Positions 1 to 6,503 of a DNA stretch of 7,953 nucleotides are shown here, in pieces (within the stretch, counting starts at the first letter, position 1; every line of letters begins with the position of its first letter). Both the position numbers and the translations under genes were made by a program. The notes under the pieces are model-generated. The model did not search any database. It saw nothing but the letters and a program-made list of their open reading frames with translations, and was not told the origin of the DNA. The DNA is from Thiotrichaceae bacterium (GTDB lineage Bacteria; Pseudomonadota; Gammaproteobacteria; Thiotrichales; Thiotrichaceae). The DNA lies in contig JALVDQ010000384.1 of assembly GCA_027008885.1 (NCBI GenBank), forward strand, positions 1 to 7,953, written 5' to 3'.

Positions 1-363
1 ACCTACCCCTGGTACATTGCAGGTCTGGTGTTTAAATGGATTAAAAAGAAAGGGGGGCTTGAAGGCATTGGTGAAATCAATAAACGCAAGGCAGATAAGC
101 TCTATGCGGCTATTGATAATTCAGATTTTTATAAAAACCCTGTTGATAAAGAATTTCGCTCATGGATGAATGTGCCATTTACATTGGCAAATTCTGATCT
201 TGATGCCGAGTTTTTGGAACAGGCAGCAGCGCGTGACCTGGTCACACTCAAGGGGCATCGCTCCGTCGGTGGAATGCGTGCCAGCATCTATAACGCCATG
301 CCCGAAGCAGGTGTTGATGCCTTGATTGAAATGATGCATGACTTTGAAAAGAAATACGGTTAA
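1..363 (+). CDS. serC: Phosphoserine aminotransferase, C-terminal part (5' end outside window)
   Basis: PLP-dependent cytosolic enzyme that converts 3-phosphohydroxypyruvate plus glutamate to 3-phosphoserine, the second step of serine synthesis; in many bacteria it also acts in pyridoxal phosphate synthesis. The frame is open from base 1, so the gene enters from the left. The visible 120 residues are the C-terminal third of a family usually about 360 long. They begin with a [13 protein letters not shown] stretch and include [10 protein letters not shown], then MNVPF. The strongest mark is the family signature [17 protein letters not shown] (bases about 253-303), which contributes substrate phosphate contacts in known SerC structures. 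The GTG at 28 is not the start, because the similarity continues upstream of it. serA follows after 66 bases, which puts two consecutive enzymes of serine synthesis side by side. The catalytic lysine lies outside the window. Identification is firm. Confidence 0.95.
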   Translation, partial: TYPWYIAGLVFKWIKKKGGLEGIGEINKRKADKLYAAIDNSDFYKNPVDKEFRSWMNVPFTLANSDLDAEFLEQAAARDLVTLKGHRSVGGMRASIYNAMPEAGVDALIEMMHDFEKKYG

Positions 364-429
364 GCCTGGTTATTATATAACTAATGACAACAGCCAGAGA
401 TACCCTCACAAGCAATTTTCAGGACTAAA

Positions 430-1596
430 ATGACTTATTCAATTCAAACACTTAACAATATTTCAGATAAAGGTTTAAGCCTTTTGCCAGCGGCTAAATA
501 TACGGTCGCAAATGAAGTTGAAAACCCCGATGCGATTTTATTACGCTCATTTAAAATGCACGATATGGAAATCCCCGCATCTTTAAAGGCGGTTGGTCGC
601 GCAGGTGCAGGGGTCAACAATATTCCGCTGGATAAAATGACAGATGCCGGTGTGGTGGTTTTTAACGCGCCTGGCGCAAATTCGAATGCGGTAAAGGAAC
701 TGGTTATCGCAGGCATGTTAATGGCTTGTCGTAACTTGCCACTGGCGCGGGACTTTGCGATTAACTTGCAGGGTTCAGATGACGAAATCAGCAAACAGGT
801 CGAAGCGGGCAAAAAGAACTTTGCCGGTTTTGAGTTACCAGGCAGAACCCTGGGCGTGGTGGGTTTGGGAGCAATAGGTGTTTTGGTTGCAAATGCCGCG
901 ATTTCTCTGGGAATGCATGTTATCGGTTTTGACCCGCTGATTTCCATCGAAAAGGCATGGGAACTCGATTCGCATGTTGAAAAAGCGCGTGATATTGATC
1001 ACCTTTTGCAAGAATCCGATTTTATTACTTTCCATGTGCCTCTGGTTGATGCAACCAAAAACCTGATTAATGCCGATTCGATTCAGCAAATGAAAGATAA
1101 CGCCATTATTTTGAATTTCGCAAGAAATGGCATTGTTAATGATGAGGCGGTTTGTGCTGCACTCGATTCTGGAAAATTGTATTCTTATGTCTGTGATTTT
1201 CCATCCAACCGTTTAAATGCACACAACCGTGTGATTGCCCTGCCACATCTAGGCGCTTCCACAGCAGAGGCAGAACAAAATTGTGCCATTATGGTTGCGA
1301 ATGAAGTCAAAAATTATCTGGAAGATGGCATCATCAAAAATTCGGTGAATATGCCAACGGTTGAACTGCCCAGAAAAGGGGACGCTCGCCTTGCCATGAT
1401 CCACAAAAATATTCCGGATATGGTGGGGCAGGTATCGCATATTCTAGGTAAGGCTGGTGCAAACATCATTCACATGGTAAACAGTTCGCGTGATGATGTT
1501 GCGGTAACATTGATGGATCTGGAAACCACGCTTGAAGATGCAACCCAAACCGAATTATCGGCTATTGATGGCATGTTGAAATTACGTGTATTGTAA
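430..1596 (+). CDS. serA: D-3-phosphoglycerate dehydrogenase, short ACT-domain form
   Basis: Oxidises 3-phosphoglycerate to 3-phosphohydroxypyruvate with NAD, the first committed step of serine synthesis. At 388 residues it matches the shorter class (about 390) rather than the 410-residue E. coli form. The N-terminal half carries VGRAGAGVNNIP (55-66) and NAPGANSNAVKEL (79-91). The Rossmann motif GLGAIG is at 145-150, followed by FDP at 167-169. The catalytic arginine is probably R232 (NFARNG), and the catalytic histidine H273 in LPHLGAST. Residues about 320-388 form an ACT domain, the usual site of serine feedback. In DFPSN (256-260) I see no glutamate where the catalytic Glu of D-2-hydroxyacid dehydrogenases is expected. 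AGGA at 421-424 lies 5 bases before the ATG. The gene sits between serC and pheA, not a position I know from pseudomonads. Family assignment is firm; substrate follows from subfamily and neighbour. Confidence 0.93.
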   Translation: MTYSIQTLNNISDKGLSLLPAAKYTVANEVENPDAILLRSFKMHDMEIPASLKAVGRAGAGVNNIPLDKMTDAGVVVFNAPGANSNAVKELVIAGMLMACRNLPLARDFAINLQGSDDEISKQVEAGKKNFAGFELPGRTLGVVGLGAIGVLVANAAISLGMHVIGFDPLISIEKAWELDSHVEKARDIDHLLQESDFITFHVPLVDATKNLINADSIQQMKDNAIILNFARNGIVNDEAVCAALDSGKLYSYVCDFPSNRLNAHNRVIALPHLGASTAEAEQNCAIMVANEVKNYLEDGIIKNSVNMPTVELPRKGDARLAMIHKNIPDMVGQVSHILGKAGANIIHMVNSSRDDVAVTLMDLETTLEDATQTELSAIDGMLKLRVL

Positions 1597-1624
1597 GGAG
1601 CCTGTCCGAGAATAGGATGACTGA

Positions 1625-2725
1625 ATGAGTGAAAAACCGGATGTAACAACAAAACTGCTGGCAATCCGTGAGCGGATAGATGCTATCGACGATCAAATTC
1701 TGGAGTTGTTATCAAAACGCGCCCAGTGCGCGGAAGAAGTGGGTGAAACCAAGCGCGCTGCGGGCGATAAAGACCTGTGGTTTTATCGACCCGAGCGTGA
1801 GGCACAGATTTTGCAGCGGATGTCGGCAAATAATCCGGGACCACTGGAAAATGAGCGCATTACTGCGATTTACCGCGAGATTATTTCATCCTGTCTGGCA
1901 CTTGAACAAATTATCAAGGTCGCTTTTTTAGGGCCGGAAGGTACATTCACACAGGAAGCTGCGAATAAACATTTTGGTCAATCAATTGAGACCGTTCCGG
2001 TTGCATCCATTGGTCATGTGTTTCGTGAAGTTGAAAACGGGCTGGTAGATTACGGTGTTGTGCCAATTGAAAATTCAACCGAAGGCGTTATCTCCTACAC
2101 CCTGGATATGTTTATGAACTCATCGCTAAAAATCAGCGGTGAAATCAAGTTGCGCATTCATCAAAACTTGTTGACCAACAAGGACGACTGGAAACAGGTG
2201 GAACGTGTTTATTCGCATCAGCAATCCCTGGCGCAGTGTCGTGAATGGCTGGATGCCAATTTGCCTGATGCCGAGCGCATTCCCGTTGCCAGCAATACCG
2301 AAGCGGCAGTGATGGCGACTAATGATGACAGTGCAGCCGCGATTGCAGGTATCAAGGCAGCGGAAATTTATGGCTTGAAAATAGCGCAGAAAAATATTGA
2401 AGATAATGCCGACAACACCACCCGTTTTCTGGTGATTGGCAAGCAGGATGTACCGCCATGTGGTGTAGATAAAACCACCCTGATGATCTCTGCCAAAAAT
2501 CGTGCCGGAGCACTCTATCATCTGTTAACGCCGCTTGCCAAAAATGGGCTGGATATGACCCGCATCGAGTCGCGTCCGTCACGCAATGCGAATTGGGAAT
2601 ATTATTTCTTCCTCGACATAAACGGTCATGCAGAGGATGAAAATGTTGCCAAAGCACTTAAAGAACTGGAGCAGGAAGCTGAATTAATGCGGGTGCTGGG
2701 ATCCTATCCAAAAGCAATATTGTAG
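1625..2725 (+). CDS. pheA: Bifunctional chorismate mutase / prephenate dehydratase (P-protein)
   Basis: Converts chorismate to prephenate and prephenate to phenylpyruvate, the phenylalanine branch. Its 366 residues match the usual P-protein length. Residues about 10-95 are an all-helical AroQ chorismate mutase domain (IRERIDAIDDQILELLSKR at 14-32; K43 and the R56-E59 region are typical active-site positions). The dehydratase domain covers about 98-275, with GPEGTFTQEAA (103-113), VPIENSTEG (146-154) and the catalytic-type NTTRF motif at 264-268. A C-terminal ACT domain (about 284-362) carries GALYHLL (295-301) and ESRP (315-318), motifs linked to phenylalanine feedback binding in this family. 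The ATG at 1625 is 28 bases after serA. AGG at 1614-1616 is the likely ribosome site; the stronger GGAG at 1597-1600 is too far. An ATG at 1617 would give only three codons. No broken motifs seen. Confidence 0.96.
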   Translation: MSEKPDVTTKLLAIRERIDAIDDQILELLSKRAQCAEEVGETKRAAGDKDLWFYRPEREAQILQRMSANNPGPLENERITAIYREIISSCLALEQIIKVAFLGPEGTFTQEAANKHFGQSIETVPVASIGHVFREVENGLVDYGVVPIENSTEGVISYTLDMFMNSSLKISGEIKLRIHQNLLTNKDDWKQVERVYSHQQSLAQCREWLDANLPDAERIPVASNTEAAVMATNDDSAAAIAGIKAAEIYGLKIAQKNIEDNADNTTRFLVIGKQDVPPCGVDKTTLMISAKNRAGALYHLLTPLAKNGLDMTRIESRPSRNANWEYYFFLDINGHAEDENVAKALKELEQEAELMRVLGSYPKAIL

Positions 2726-2730
2726 TAATT

Positions 2731-2749
2731 ACCCATCCCCCCTGTTTTT
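2731..2749 (-). repeat. Copy 1 of the 19-base G-rich repeat (inverted)
   Basis: On the minus strand this reads aaaaacaggggggatgggt, identical over 19 bases to the cores at 4798-4816 and 5003-5021. It starts 5 bases after the pheA stop. Outside the 19 bases it no longer matches the other copies. All three copies are intergenic, and this one is in the opposite orientation. Origin unknown; it could be a dispersed intergenic motif or the remnant of a small element. Confidence 0.8.
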
Positions 2750-2775
2750 AACACTTTTTACGCTTTTATGATAAT
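2748..2775 (+). promoter_or_regulatory. Candidate sigma-70 promoter for hisC-tyrA
   Basis: TTAACA (2748-2753) and GATAAT (2770-2775) each match the -35 and -10 consensus at five of six bases, with a 16-base spacer. A start about seven bases downstream of the -10 box would fall near 2782, only a few bases before the hisC ATG at 2785. No Shine-Dalgarno sequence precedes that ATG, so the transcript would be leaderless or nearly so. The -35 box overlaps the last bases of the G-rich repeat. Prediction from base matches only, in AT-rich sequence where chance matches are common. Confidence 0.4.
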
Positions 2776-2784
2776 GAATAAACC

Positions 2785-3906
2785 ATGACAGATTTTTTAA
2801 AACTCGCCGTTAAAGGTGTGCAGGGTTTAAAACCCTATCAGCCAGGCAAACCGATTGAAGAGCTTGAACGCGAGCTGGGTGTAACTGATACGCTCAAGCT
2901 GGCTTCCAATGAAAACCCGATGGGACCAAGCACCAAAGTCATTGATGCACTGCATGACCCGACCCCACAACTTGATTTATATCCGGATGGCGGTGGCTTT
3001 ATCCTGAAACAAAAACTCTCAAAAAAGCTGGGGGTGGGTGAGGCGCAAATTACCCTGGGCAATGGCTCAAATGATGTGCTGGACATGATTGCGCGTGCTT
3101 TTTTATGTGAAGGGCGTGAAGCCATTTATTCAGAATACGCCTTTGCGGTTTACCCCATTAGTGTGCAGGCGGTAGGTGCCACGCACAAGGTCGCCAAAGC
3201 ACTGCCTGTTGATCATGCAGAGAATCCCTATGGGCATGATTTGGCTGCCATGCAGTCATTGATTAGCGATAAAACCCGCGTTATTTTTATTGCCAATCCA
3301 AACAATCCGACCGGAACCTGGCTGAATGCCACTGAGCTGGACGATTTTATTCAGAATGTGCCTGATGATGTGATCGTGGTGGTAGATGAGGCTTATTTTG
3401 AATATGTGGTCGAAGCAGACTACCCCGATACCTTGCAATGGTTGGATAAATACCCCAACCTGATTGTGACGCGCACTTTTTCAAAAATCTATGCACTTGC
3501 AGGTCTGCGTGTTGGCTATGCGGTTTGCAATGAACAAATTGCTGATCTGCTCAACCGCGTGCGCCAGCCCTTTAATGTTAATTCCCCCGCATTGGTTGCA
3601 GCCACAGCCGCGCTTGATGATGAGGAACACCTTAAAAGCTGTCGTGACATTAATCTGGAGGGGATCGCTTTCTGGCGCAAAGCCTGCGAGCAGAGGAATC
3701 TGGAGTATATTCCGAGCGTGGGTAATTTTATCACGATTGATTTCAAACAGGATGCCATGCCAATTTACGAGGCACTTCTGCATGAAGCGGTTATCGTCAG
3801 ACCAATCGCCAACTATGGTCTACCCAATCATCTTAGAATCACCATCTCGACACCTGAAGAAAATCAGCAATGTCTGGATGCACTTGACAAGGTTCTGGCA
3901 CATTGA
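2785..3906 (+). CDS. hisC: Histidinol-phosphate / aromatic aminotransferase
   Basis: Class I/II PLP aminotransferase of the HisC family, 373 residues, full length. Motifs in order: KPYQPG (16-21), LASNENPMGPS (39-49), NPNNPTGT (171-178), DEAYFEY (201-207), TFSKIYALAGLRVGY (231-245) with the Schiff-base lysine K234, and LRITI (350-354), whose R351 should bind the substrate carboxylate. HisC transfers the amino group between glutamate and imidazole acetol phosphate in histidine synthesis. Enzymes of this clade, encoded beside pheA and tyrA, are known or thought to act also on phenylpyruvate and 4-hydroxyphenylpyruvate. No other his gene is visible, so the context favours an aromatic role, possibly broad specificity. 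The ATG has no Shine-Dalgarno sequence. The gene follows pheA by 59 bases and overlaps tyrA by 4. Family is firm; physiological substrate is inferred. Confidence 0.92.
   Translation: MTDFLKLAVKGVQGLKPYQPGKPIEELERELGVTDTLKLASNENPMGPSTKVIDALHDPTPQLDLYPDGGGFILKQKLSKKLGVGEAQITLGNGSNDVLDMIARAFLCEGREAIYSEYAFAVYPISVQAVGATHKVAKALPVDHAENPYGHDLAAMQSLISDKTRVIFIANPNNPTGTWLNATELDDFIQNVPDDVIVVVDEAYFEYVVEADYPDTLQWLDKYPNLIVTRTFSKIYALAGLRVGYAVCNEQIADLLNRVRQPFNVNSPALVAATAALDDEEHLKSCRDINLEGIAFWRKACEQRNLEYIPSVGNFITIDFKQDAMPIYEALLHEAVIVRPIANYGLPNHLRITISTPEENQQCLDALDKVLAH
3889..3892 (+). promoter_or_regulatory. Shine-Dalgarno supporting the TTG start of tyrA
   Basis: AAGG lies inside the hisC 3' end, 10 bases before the TTG at 3903. 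The tyrA frame has a TGA at 3885-3887 and no ATG or GTG between that stop and the start of the Rossmann fold, so TTG is the only plausible start. Confidence 0.5.
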
Positions 3907-4784
3907 GTACCGCAAAAACTACCGCAAAGATCAAAAAATTGGCAATCTTTGGCGTCGGTCTGATTGGTGGCTCGCTGGCACTGGCACTGAAAAAAGCAGG
4001 CTACTGTGAAACCATTGTAGGCTGTAGCCGCAGTGCAGAACATCTGCAACGCGCGATTGAGCTGAATGTTATAGACAGCTATACGCTTGACCCCAAAGAA
4101 GCCGTAAAGGGCGCGGATATGATCCTGCTGGCGGTACCATTGCGTGCTATTCAGCCAGTGCTTGAAAGCTTTGTTGATGCAATCGAAGCGGATGCCATTA
4201 TTACCGATGCCGGGAGTGCGAAACGCAGCGTGGTGAAGGCAGTAAAAAATGCCTTCGGTGGCAAAATACCTGCAAATTTTGTTCCCGGGCATCCCATTGC
4301 AGGGCGCGAAAAAAGCACGGTAGAGGCTGCCGTTGTTGATTTGTATATTGATCAAAAGGTAATCATCACACCGCTTGAAGAAACCTCGACAGAAGCGCTT
4401 GCAAAGGTCAAAGCAATGTGGGAGGCAAGTGGCGCAATTGTTGAAACGCTGGATATTAACCAGCATGATCATGTACTTGCCGCAACCAGCCATTTACCGC
4501 ATGTGCTTGCCTATTCATTTGTGAACACACTTTCAAAATCGGAGTATGGCGATGATGTGTTTGCCTTTACCGCTGGCGGTTTTAAAAGCTTTTCGCGTAC
4601 TGCATCCAGCGATCCGGTGATGTGGCGTGATATTTGTCTGGAAAATCGTGATGCGATAGTAAAGTATCTGGATGACTTCCAGCAGGATCTGGCAGACCTC
4701 AGCGAAAAAATTAAAGACTCGGATGGTGATGCCCTAATGCAGGTATTTACTCATTCAAAACAAACCAGAGATAGAAATATCTGA
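3903..4784 (+). CDS. tyrA: Prephenate dehydrogenase (monofunctional, NAD-type)
   Basis: Oxidatively decarboxylates prephenate to 4-hydroxyphenylpyruvate, the tyrosine branch. The protein has 293 residues with no chorismate mutase domain and no ACT domain. An N-terminal Rossmann fold starts at residue 12 with GVGLIGGS (17-24). Further motifs are LLAVPL (75-80), TDAGSAK (101-107), GHPIAGRE (129-136, with the active-site type H130), ATSHLPH (194-200) and GGFKSFSRTASSDPVMW (225-241), whose R232 corresponds to the prephenate-binding arginine region. The start is TTG, sharing bases with the hisC TGA (TTGA), which suggests translational coupling. In pseudomonads tyrA is fused or adjacent to aroA. 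Here the C-terminus ends normally and a 301-base repeat-rich spacer follows. Cyclohexadienyl (arogenate) activity cannot be excluded from sequence. Identification is firm. Confidence 0.94.
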   Translation: MSTAKTTAKIKKLAIFGVGLIGGSLALALKKAGYCETIVGCSRSAEHLQRAIELNVIDSYTLDPKEAVKGADMILLAVPLRAIQPVLESFVDAIEADAIITDAGSAKRSVVKAVKNAFGGKIPANFVPGHPIAGREKSTVEAAVVDLYIDQKVIITPLEETSTEALAKVKAMWEASGAIVETLDINQHDHVLAATSHLPHVLAYSFVNTLSKSEYGDDVFAFTAGGFKSFSRTASSDPVMWRDICLENRDAIVKYLDDFQQDLADLSEKIKDSDGDALMQVFTHSKQTRDRNI

Positions 4785-4786
4785 GC

Positions 4787-4816
4787 AAAAATATGTAAAA
4801 AACAGGGGGGATGGGT
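4787..4816 (+). repeat. Copy 2 of the G-rich repeat (long form)
   Basis: Thirty bases matching 4992-5021 with a single difference (T4796 against C5001): A-rich, then tatg, then the core aaaaacaggggggatgggt at 4798-4816. It begins just after the tyrA stop and ends exactly where the heptamer array begins, so the array borders this motif directly. Confidence 0.85.
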
Positions 4817-4905
4817 GGCAGAGGACAGAAGGCAGAGGACAGAAGGCAGAGGACAGAGGACAGAGGACAGAGGACAGAGGACAGAGGACAGAGGACAGAG
4901 GACAG
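4817..4905 (+). repeat. Heptanucleotide tandem array (GACAGAG)n
   Basis: Twelve full 7-base units plus a 5-base partial. The first five alternate ggcagag and gacagaa (a 14-base higher-order unit: two full copies and a half), followed by seven identical gacagag units and gacag. The homogeneous right side and varied left side suggest recent expansion at the aroA-proximal end. Seven is not a multiple of three, consistent with non-coding DNA. Heptamer tandem repeats are known as dispersed elements in other bacteria, such as the STRR families of cyanobacteria; I do not claim identity with those. Confidence 0.95.
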
Positions 4906-4907
4906 TT

Positions 4908-4936
4908 TTGTAGGCTTAGCCTGAGCGTAACCCAAC
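4908..4936. repeat. Degenerate dispersed-palindrome remnant
   Basis: The sequence reads as ttgtaggcttagcctgagcg followed by taacccaac. It contains the small palindrome aggct-t-agcct (4912-4922) and the arm gcgtaacccaac (4925-4936). A frequent intergenic palindrome in many bacteria has the arms gtaggttgggtta and cgtaacccaac. The left arm here looks like that form with about five bases (ttggg) lost. Recognised from memory of the pattern, not by search; the palindrome no longer folds well. Confidence 0.4.
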
Positions 4937-4991
4937 AAGAGTGTGTCACATTGTTTAACAGCGCTTCTGTGTTTCGTTCCTTAACACTATA

Positions 4992-5021
4992 AAAAATATG
5001 CAAAAAACAGGGGGGATGGGT
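4992..5021 (+). repeat. Copy 3 of the G-rich repeat (long form)
   Basis: Matches 4787-4816 at 29 of 30 positions, exactly 205 bases downstream in the same orientation. The 19-base core is at 5003-5021. Together with copy 2 it brackets the heptamer array and the palindrome remnant. Confidence 0.85.
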
Positions 5022-5085
5022 ATTTATACTTGTTTCCCGTCTGTTTAAGCAAATTATTCCAACCACAAACAATCCGTATTAATCC

Positions 5086-6396
5086 ATGAGCAATATTACA
5101 TTTAAAACCAAACCCGATGGCAAACTAACTGGCAGATTGCGTGTTCCGGGTGATAAATCAATCTCGCATCGCGCCATTATGCTTGGCTCGATTGCCGAAG
5201 GCACAACACAGGTAACAGGCTTTCTCAACGGTGATGATTGTATCGCTACCATGAATGCATTTCGTGCCATGGGAGTCGAGATTGAAGAAAACAGTGCGAC
5301 CGAGCTAAGTATTCATGGTGTTGGCATGAAGGGGCTAAAAGCACCTGAAAAAGAGTTGGATATGGGCAATAGTGGTACTGCCATGCGCTTACTGACTGGC
5401 TTGCTTTCAGGACAGGCGTTTGATTCGGTGCTGGTGGGTGATAAATCACTCTCAACGCGGCCCATGAATCGTATTATAAAACCTTTAAAAAACATGGGGG
5501 GTGGGTTTGAAACGGAAGAGGGTGGTCGTCCGCCATTAAGAATCAAGGGTGGAAGGCAGTTAAAAGGTGTGCATTATGATCTGCCCATTGCCAGTGCCCA
5601 GGTCAAATCTGCCATATTACTCGCCGGATTGTATGCCGAGGGCGAAACCAGCGTAACCGAACCTGGTATTACCCGTGATCATACTGAACGCATGTTGCGT
5701 GGTTTTGGCTATGATGTAAAAACCACGGGGGACAGGGGGCAGCATATCAGCCTGCAAGGTGGTGGCAAGCTAACAGCAAGCCGTATTGATGTGCCTGCGG
5801 ATATTTCCTCTGCTGCTTTTTTTATGGTAGGCGCAAGCATTGCAGAGGGTTCTGATCTGACTTTGGAACACGTCGGCATAAATCCGACCCGCACTGGTGT
5901 GATTGATATTTTAAAATTGATGGGGGCTGATATAACTCTGGAAAATCAGCAGGAAGTGGGGGGTGAGCCGGTTGCGGATATTCGTATACGCTCAGCGCAA
6001 CTCAAGGGTATCAATATACCTGAAGAGCTTGTGCCACTGGCGATTGATGAATTTCCGGTGATTTTTATTGCGGCTGCCTGCGCAACAGGTGAAACCGTCC
6101 TGACGGGTGCAGAAGAGCTGCGCGTTAAAGAAAGTGATCGCATTCAGGTCATGGCAGATGGTTTGAATAATTGTGGCATTGATGCCAGGGCAACCGCAGA
6201 TGGCATTATTATCAAAGCAGGGCAGCTAACAGCAGGAACGGTGGATAGTCATGGTGATCATCGCATTGCAATGGCGTTTTCCATCGCAGGTTTGCGCGCA
6301 AATGGCAGTATTAGCATTAACGACTGCGCCAATGTAAATACCTCGTTCCCTGATTTTGTCGATTTGGCAAGTGGGGCAGGTTTGGGAATTTCATAG
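5086..6396 (+). CDS. aroA: 3-phosphoshikimate 1-carboxyvinyltransferase (EPSP synthase)
   Basis: Transfers the enolpyruvyl group of phosphoenolpyruvate to shikimate 3-phosphate, the sixth shikimate-pathway step, giving EPSP for chorismate synthesis. At 436 residues it is full length, with the two-domain inside-out fold of the family. Motifs: RVPGDKSISHRA (19-30, substrate-binding K24), MGNSGTAMRLLTG (93-105), GDKSLSTRPM (118-127), LAIDEFPV (318-325, catalytic-type D320), LRVKESDRI (345-353) and GDHRIAMAFSIAG (390-402). GNSGT, and no proline after AMR, point to the second EPSP synthase class rather than the E. coli class. The position that is alanine in the glyphosate-tolerant CP4 enzyme appears to be glycine (G97). 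An in-frame TAA at 5080 fixes the ATG at 5086, which lacks a Shine-Dalgarno sequence. tyrA ends 301 bases upstream. The cmk and rpsA genes that usually follow in this gene cluster are absent. Confidence 0.96.
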   Translation: MSNITFKTKPDGKLTGRLRVPGDKSISHRAIMLGSIAEGTTQVTGFLNGDDCIATMNAFRAMGVEIEENSATELSIHGVGMKGLKAPEKELDMGNSGTAMRLLTGLLSGQAFDSVLVGDKSLSTRPMNRIIKPLKNMGGGFETEEGGRPPLRIKGGRQLKGVHYDLPIASAQVKSAILLAGLYAEGETSVTEPGITRDHTERMLRGFGYDVKTTGDRGQHISLQGGGKLTASRIDVPADISSAAFFMVGASIAEGSDLTLEHVGINPTRTGVIDILKLMGADITLENQQEVGGEPVADIRIRSAQLKGINIPEELVPLAIDEFPVIFIAAACATGETVLTGAEELRVKESDRIQVMADGLNNCGIDARATADGIIIKAGQLTAGTVDSHGDHRIAMAFSIAGLRANGSISINDCANVNTSFPDFVDLASGAGLGIS

Positions 6397-6446
6397 AGAC
6401 TGCGTAACATCCTTTCACAGTATTTTTGATAATTGTCTATTTATTA

Positions 6447-6475
6447 AGCCGGTGTTAACACAGGCTGTTTTATTA
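6447..6475 (+). terminator. Probable rho-independent terminator after aroA
   Basis: The 20-base palindrome AGCCGGTGTTAACACAGGCT (6447-6466) has one mismatched pair (G6451/A6462) and is followed by gTTTTATT. It lies 50 bases after the aroA stop and 40 bases before the next start, so it could separate the biosynthetic operon from the exported-protein genes. The stem is short with a mismatch, so it may be weak. The symmetric GTGTTAACAC core could also be an operator. Confidence 0.5.
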
Positions 6476-6503
6476 TTAAAACTCTCCAATAATAAATATA
6501 AGC

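Larger units (their letters stand above)
4785..5085. other. Repeat-filled spacer between tyrA and aroA
   Basis: These 301 bases hold no credible gene. In order they contain a roughly 30-base G-rich repeat, a heptamer tandem array, a degenerate palindromic element, unique AT-rich sequence, a second copy of the G-rich repeat and 64 bases of aroA leader. Minus-strand open frames here only translate the heptamer array into a seven-residue Leu/Ser/Cys/Pro-rich periodic peptide, without a ribosome site or start context. TATACT at 5025-5030 resembles a -10 box but lacks a convincing -35. I see no clear rho-independent terminator. Confidence 0.75.

Noticed and set aside
369..381. Small palindrome GTTAT-TAT-ATAAC after serC
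   Set aside because: An AT-only five-base stem with a three-base loop and no T-run; too weak to call a terminator or operator.
3491..4009. Second long open frame on + spanning the hisC-tyrA junction
   Set aside because: It is out of frame with two unmistakable enzymes, has no recognisable motif and no ribosome site, and is a shadow of hisC and tyrA.
4787..5021. CRISPR array
   Set aside because: There are only two direct copies of the 30-base motif, 175 bases apart edge to edge. The heptamer array has no spacers, and no cas gene is visible.
4747..5072. Minus-strand open frames giving periodic Leu-Ser-Ser-Val-Leu-Cys-Pro peptides
   Set aside because: They are translations of the 7-base tandem array, with no ribosome site or conserved start, and they run into the tyrA and aroA flanks. 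A 7-base repeat stays open in a frame simply because it has no stop.
5487..5506. Sequence in aroA resembling the G-rich repeat (A-run, cat, six G, t, ggg)
   Set aside because: Similar composition but different base order, and in frame it encodes an ordinary Lys-Asn-Met-Gly-Gly-Gly stretch where EPSP synthases have a Met-Gly segment. Probably coincidence.
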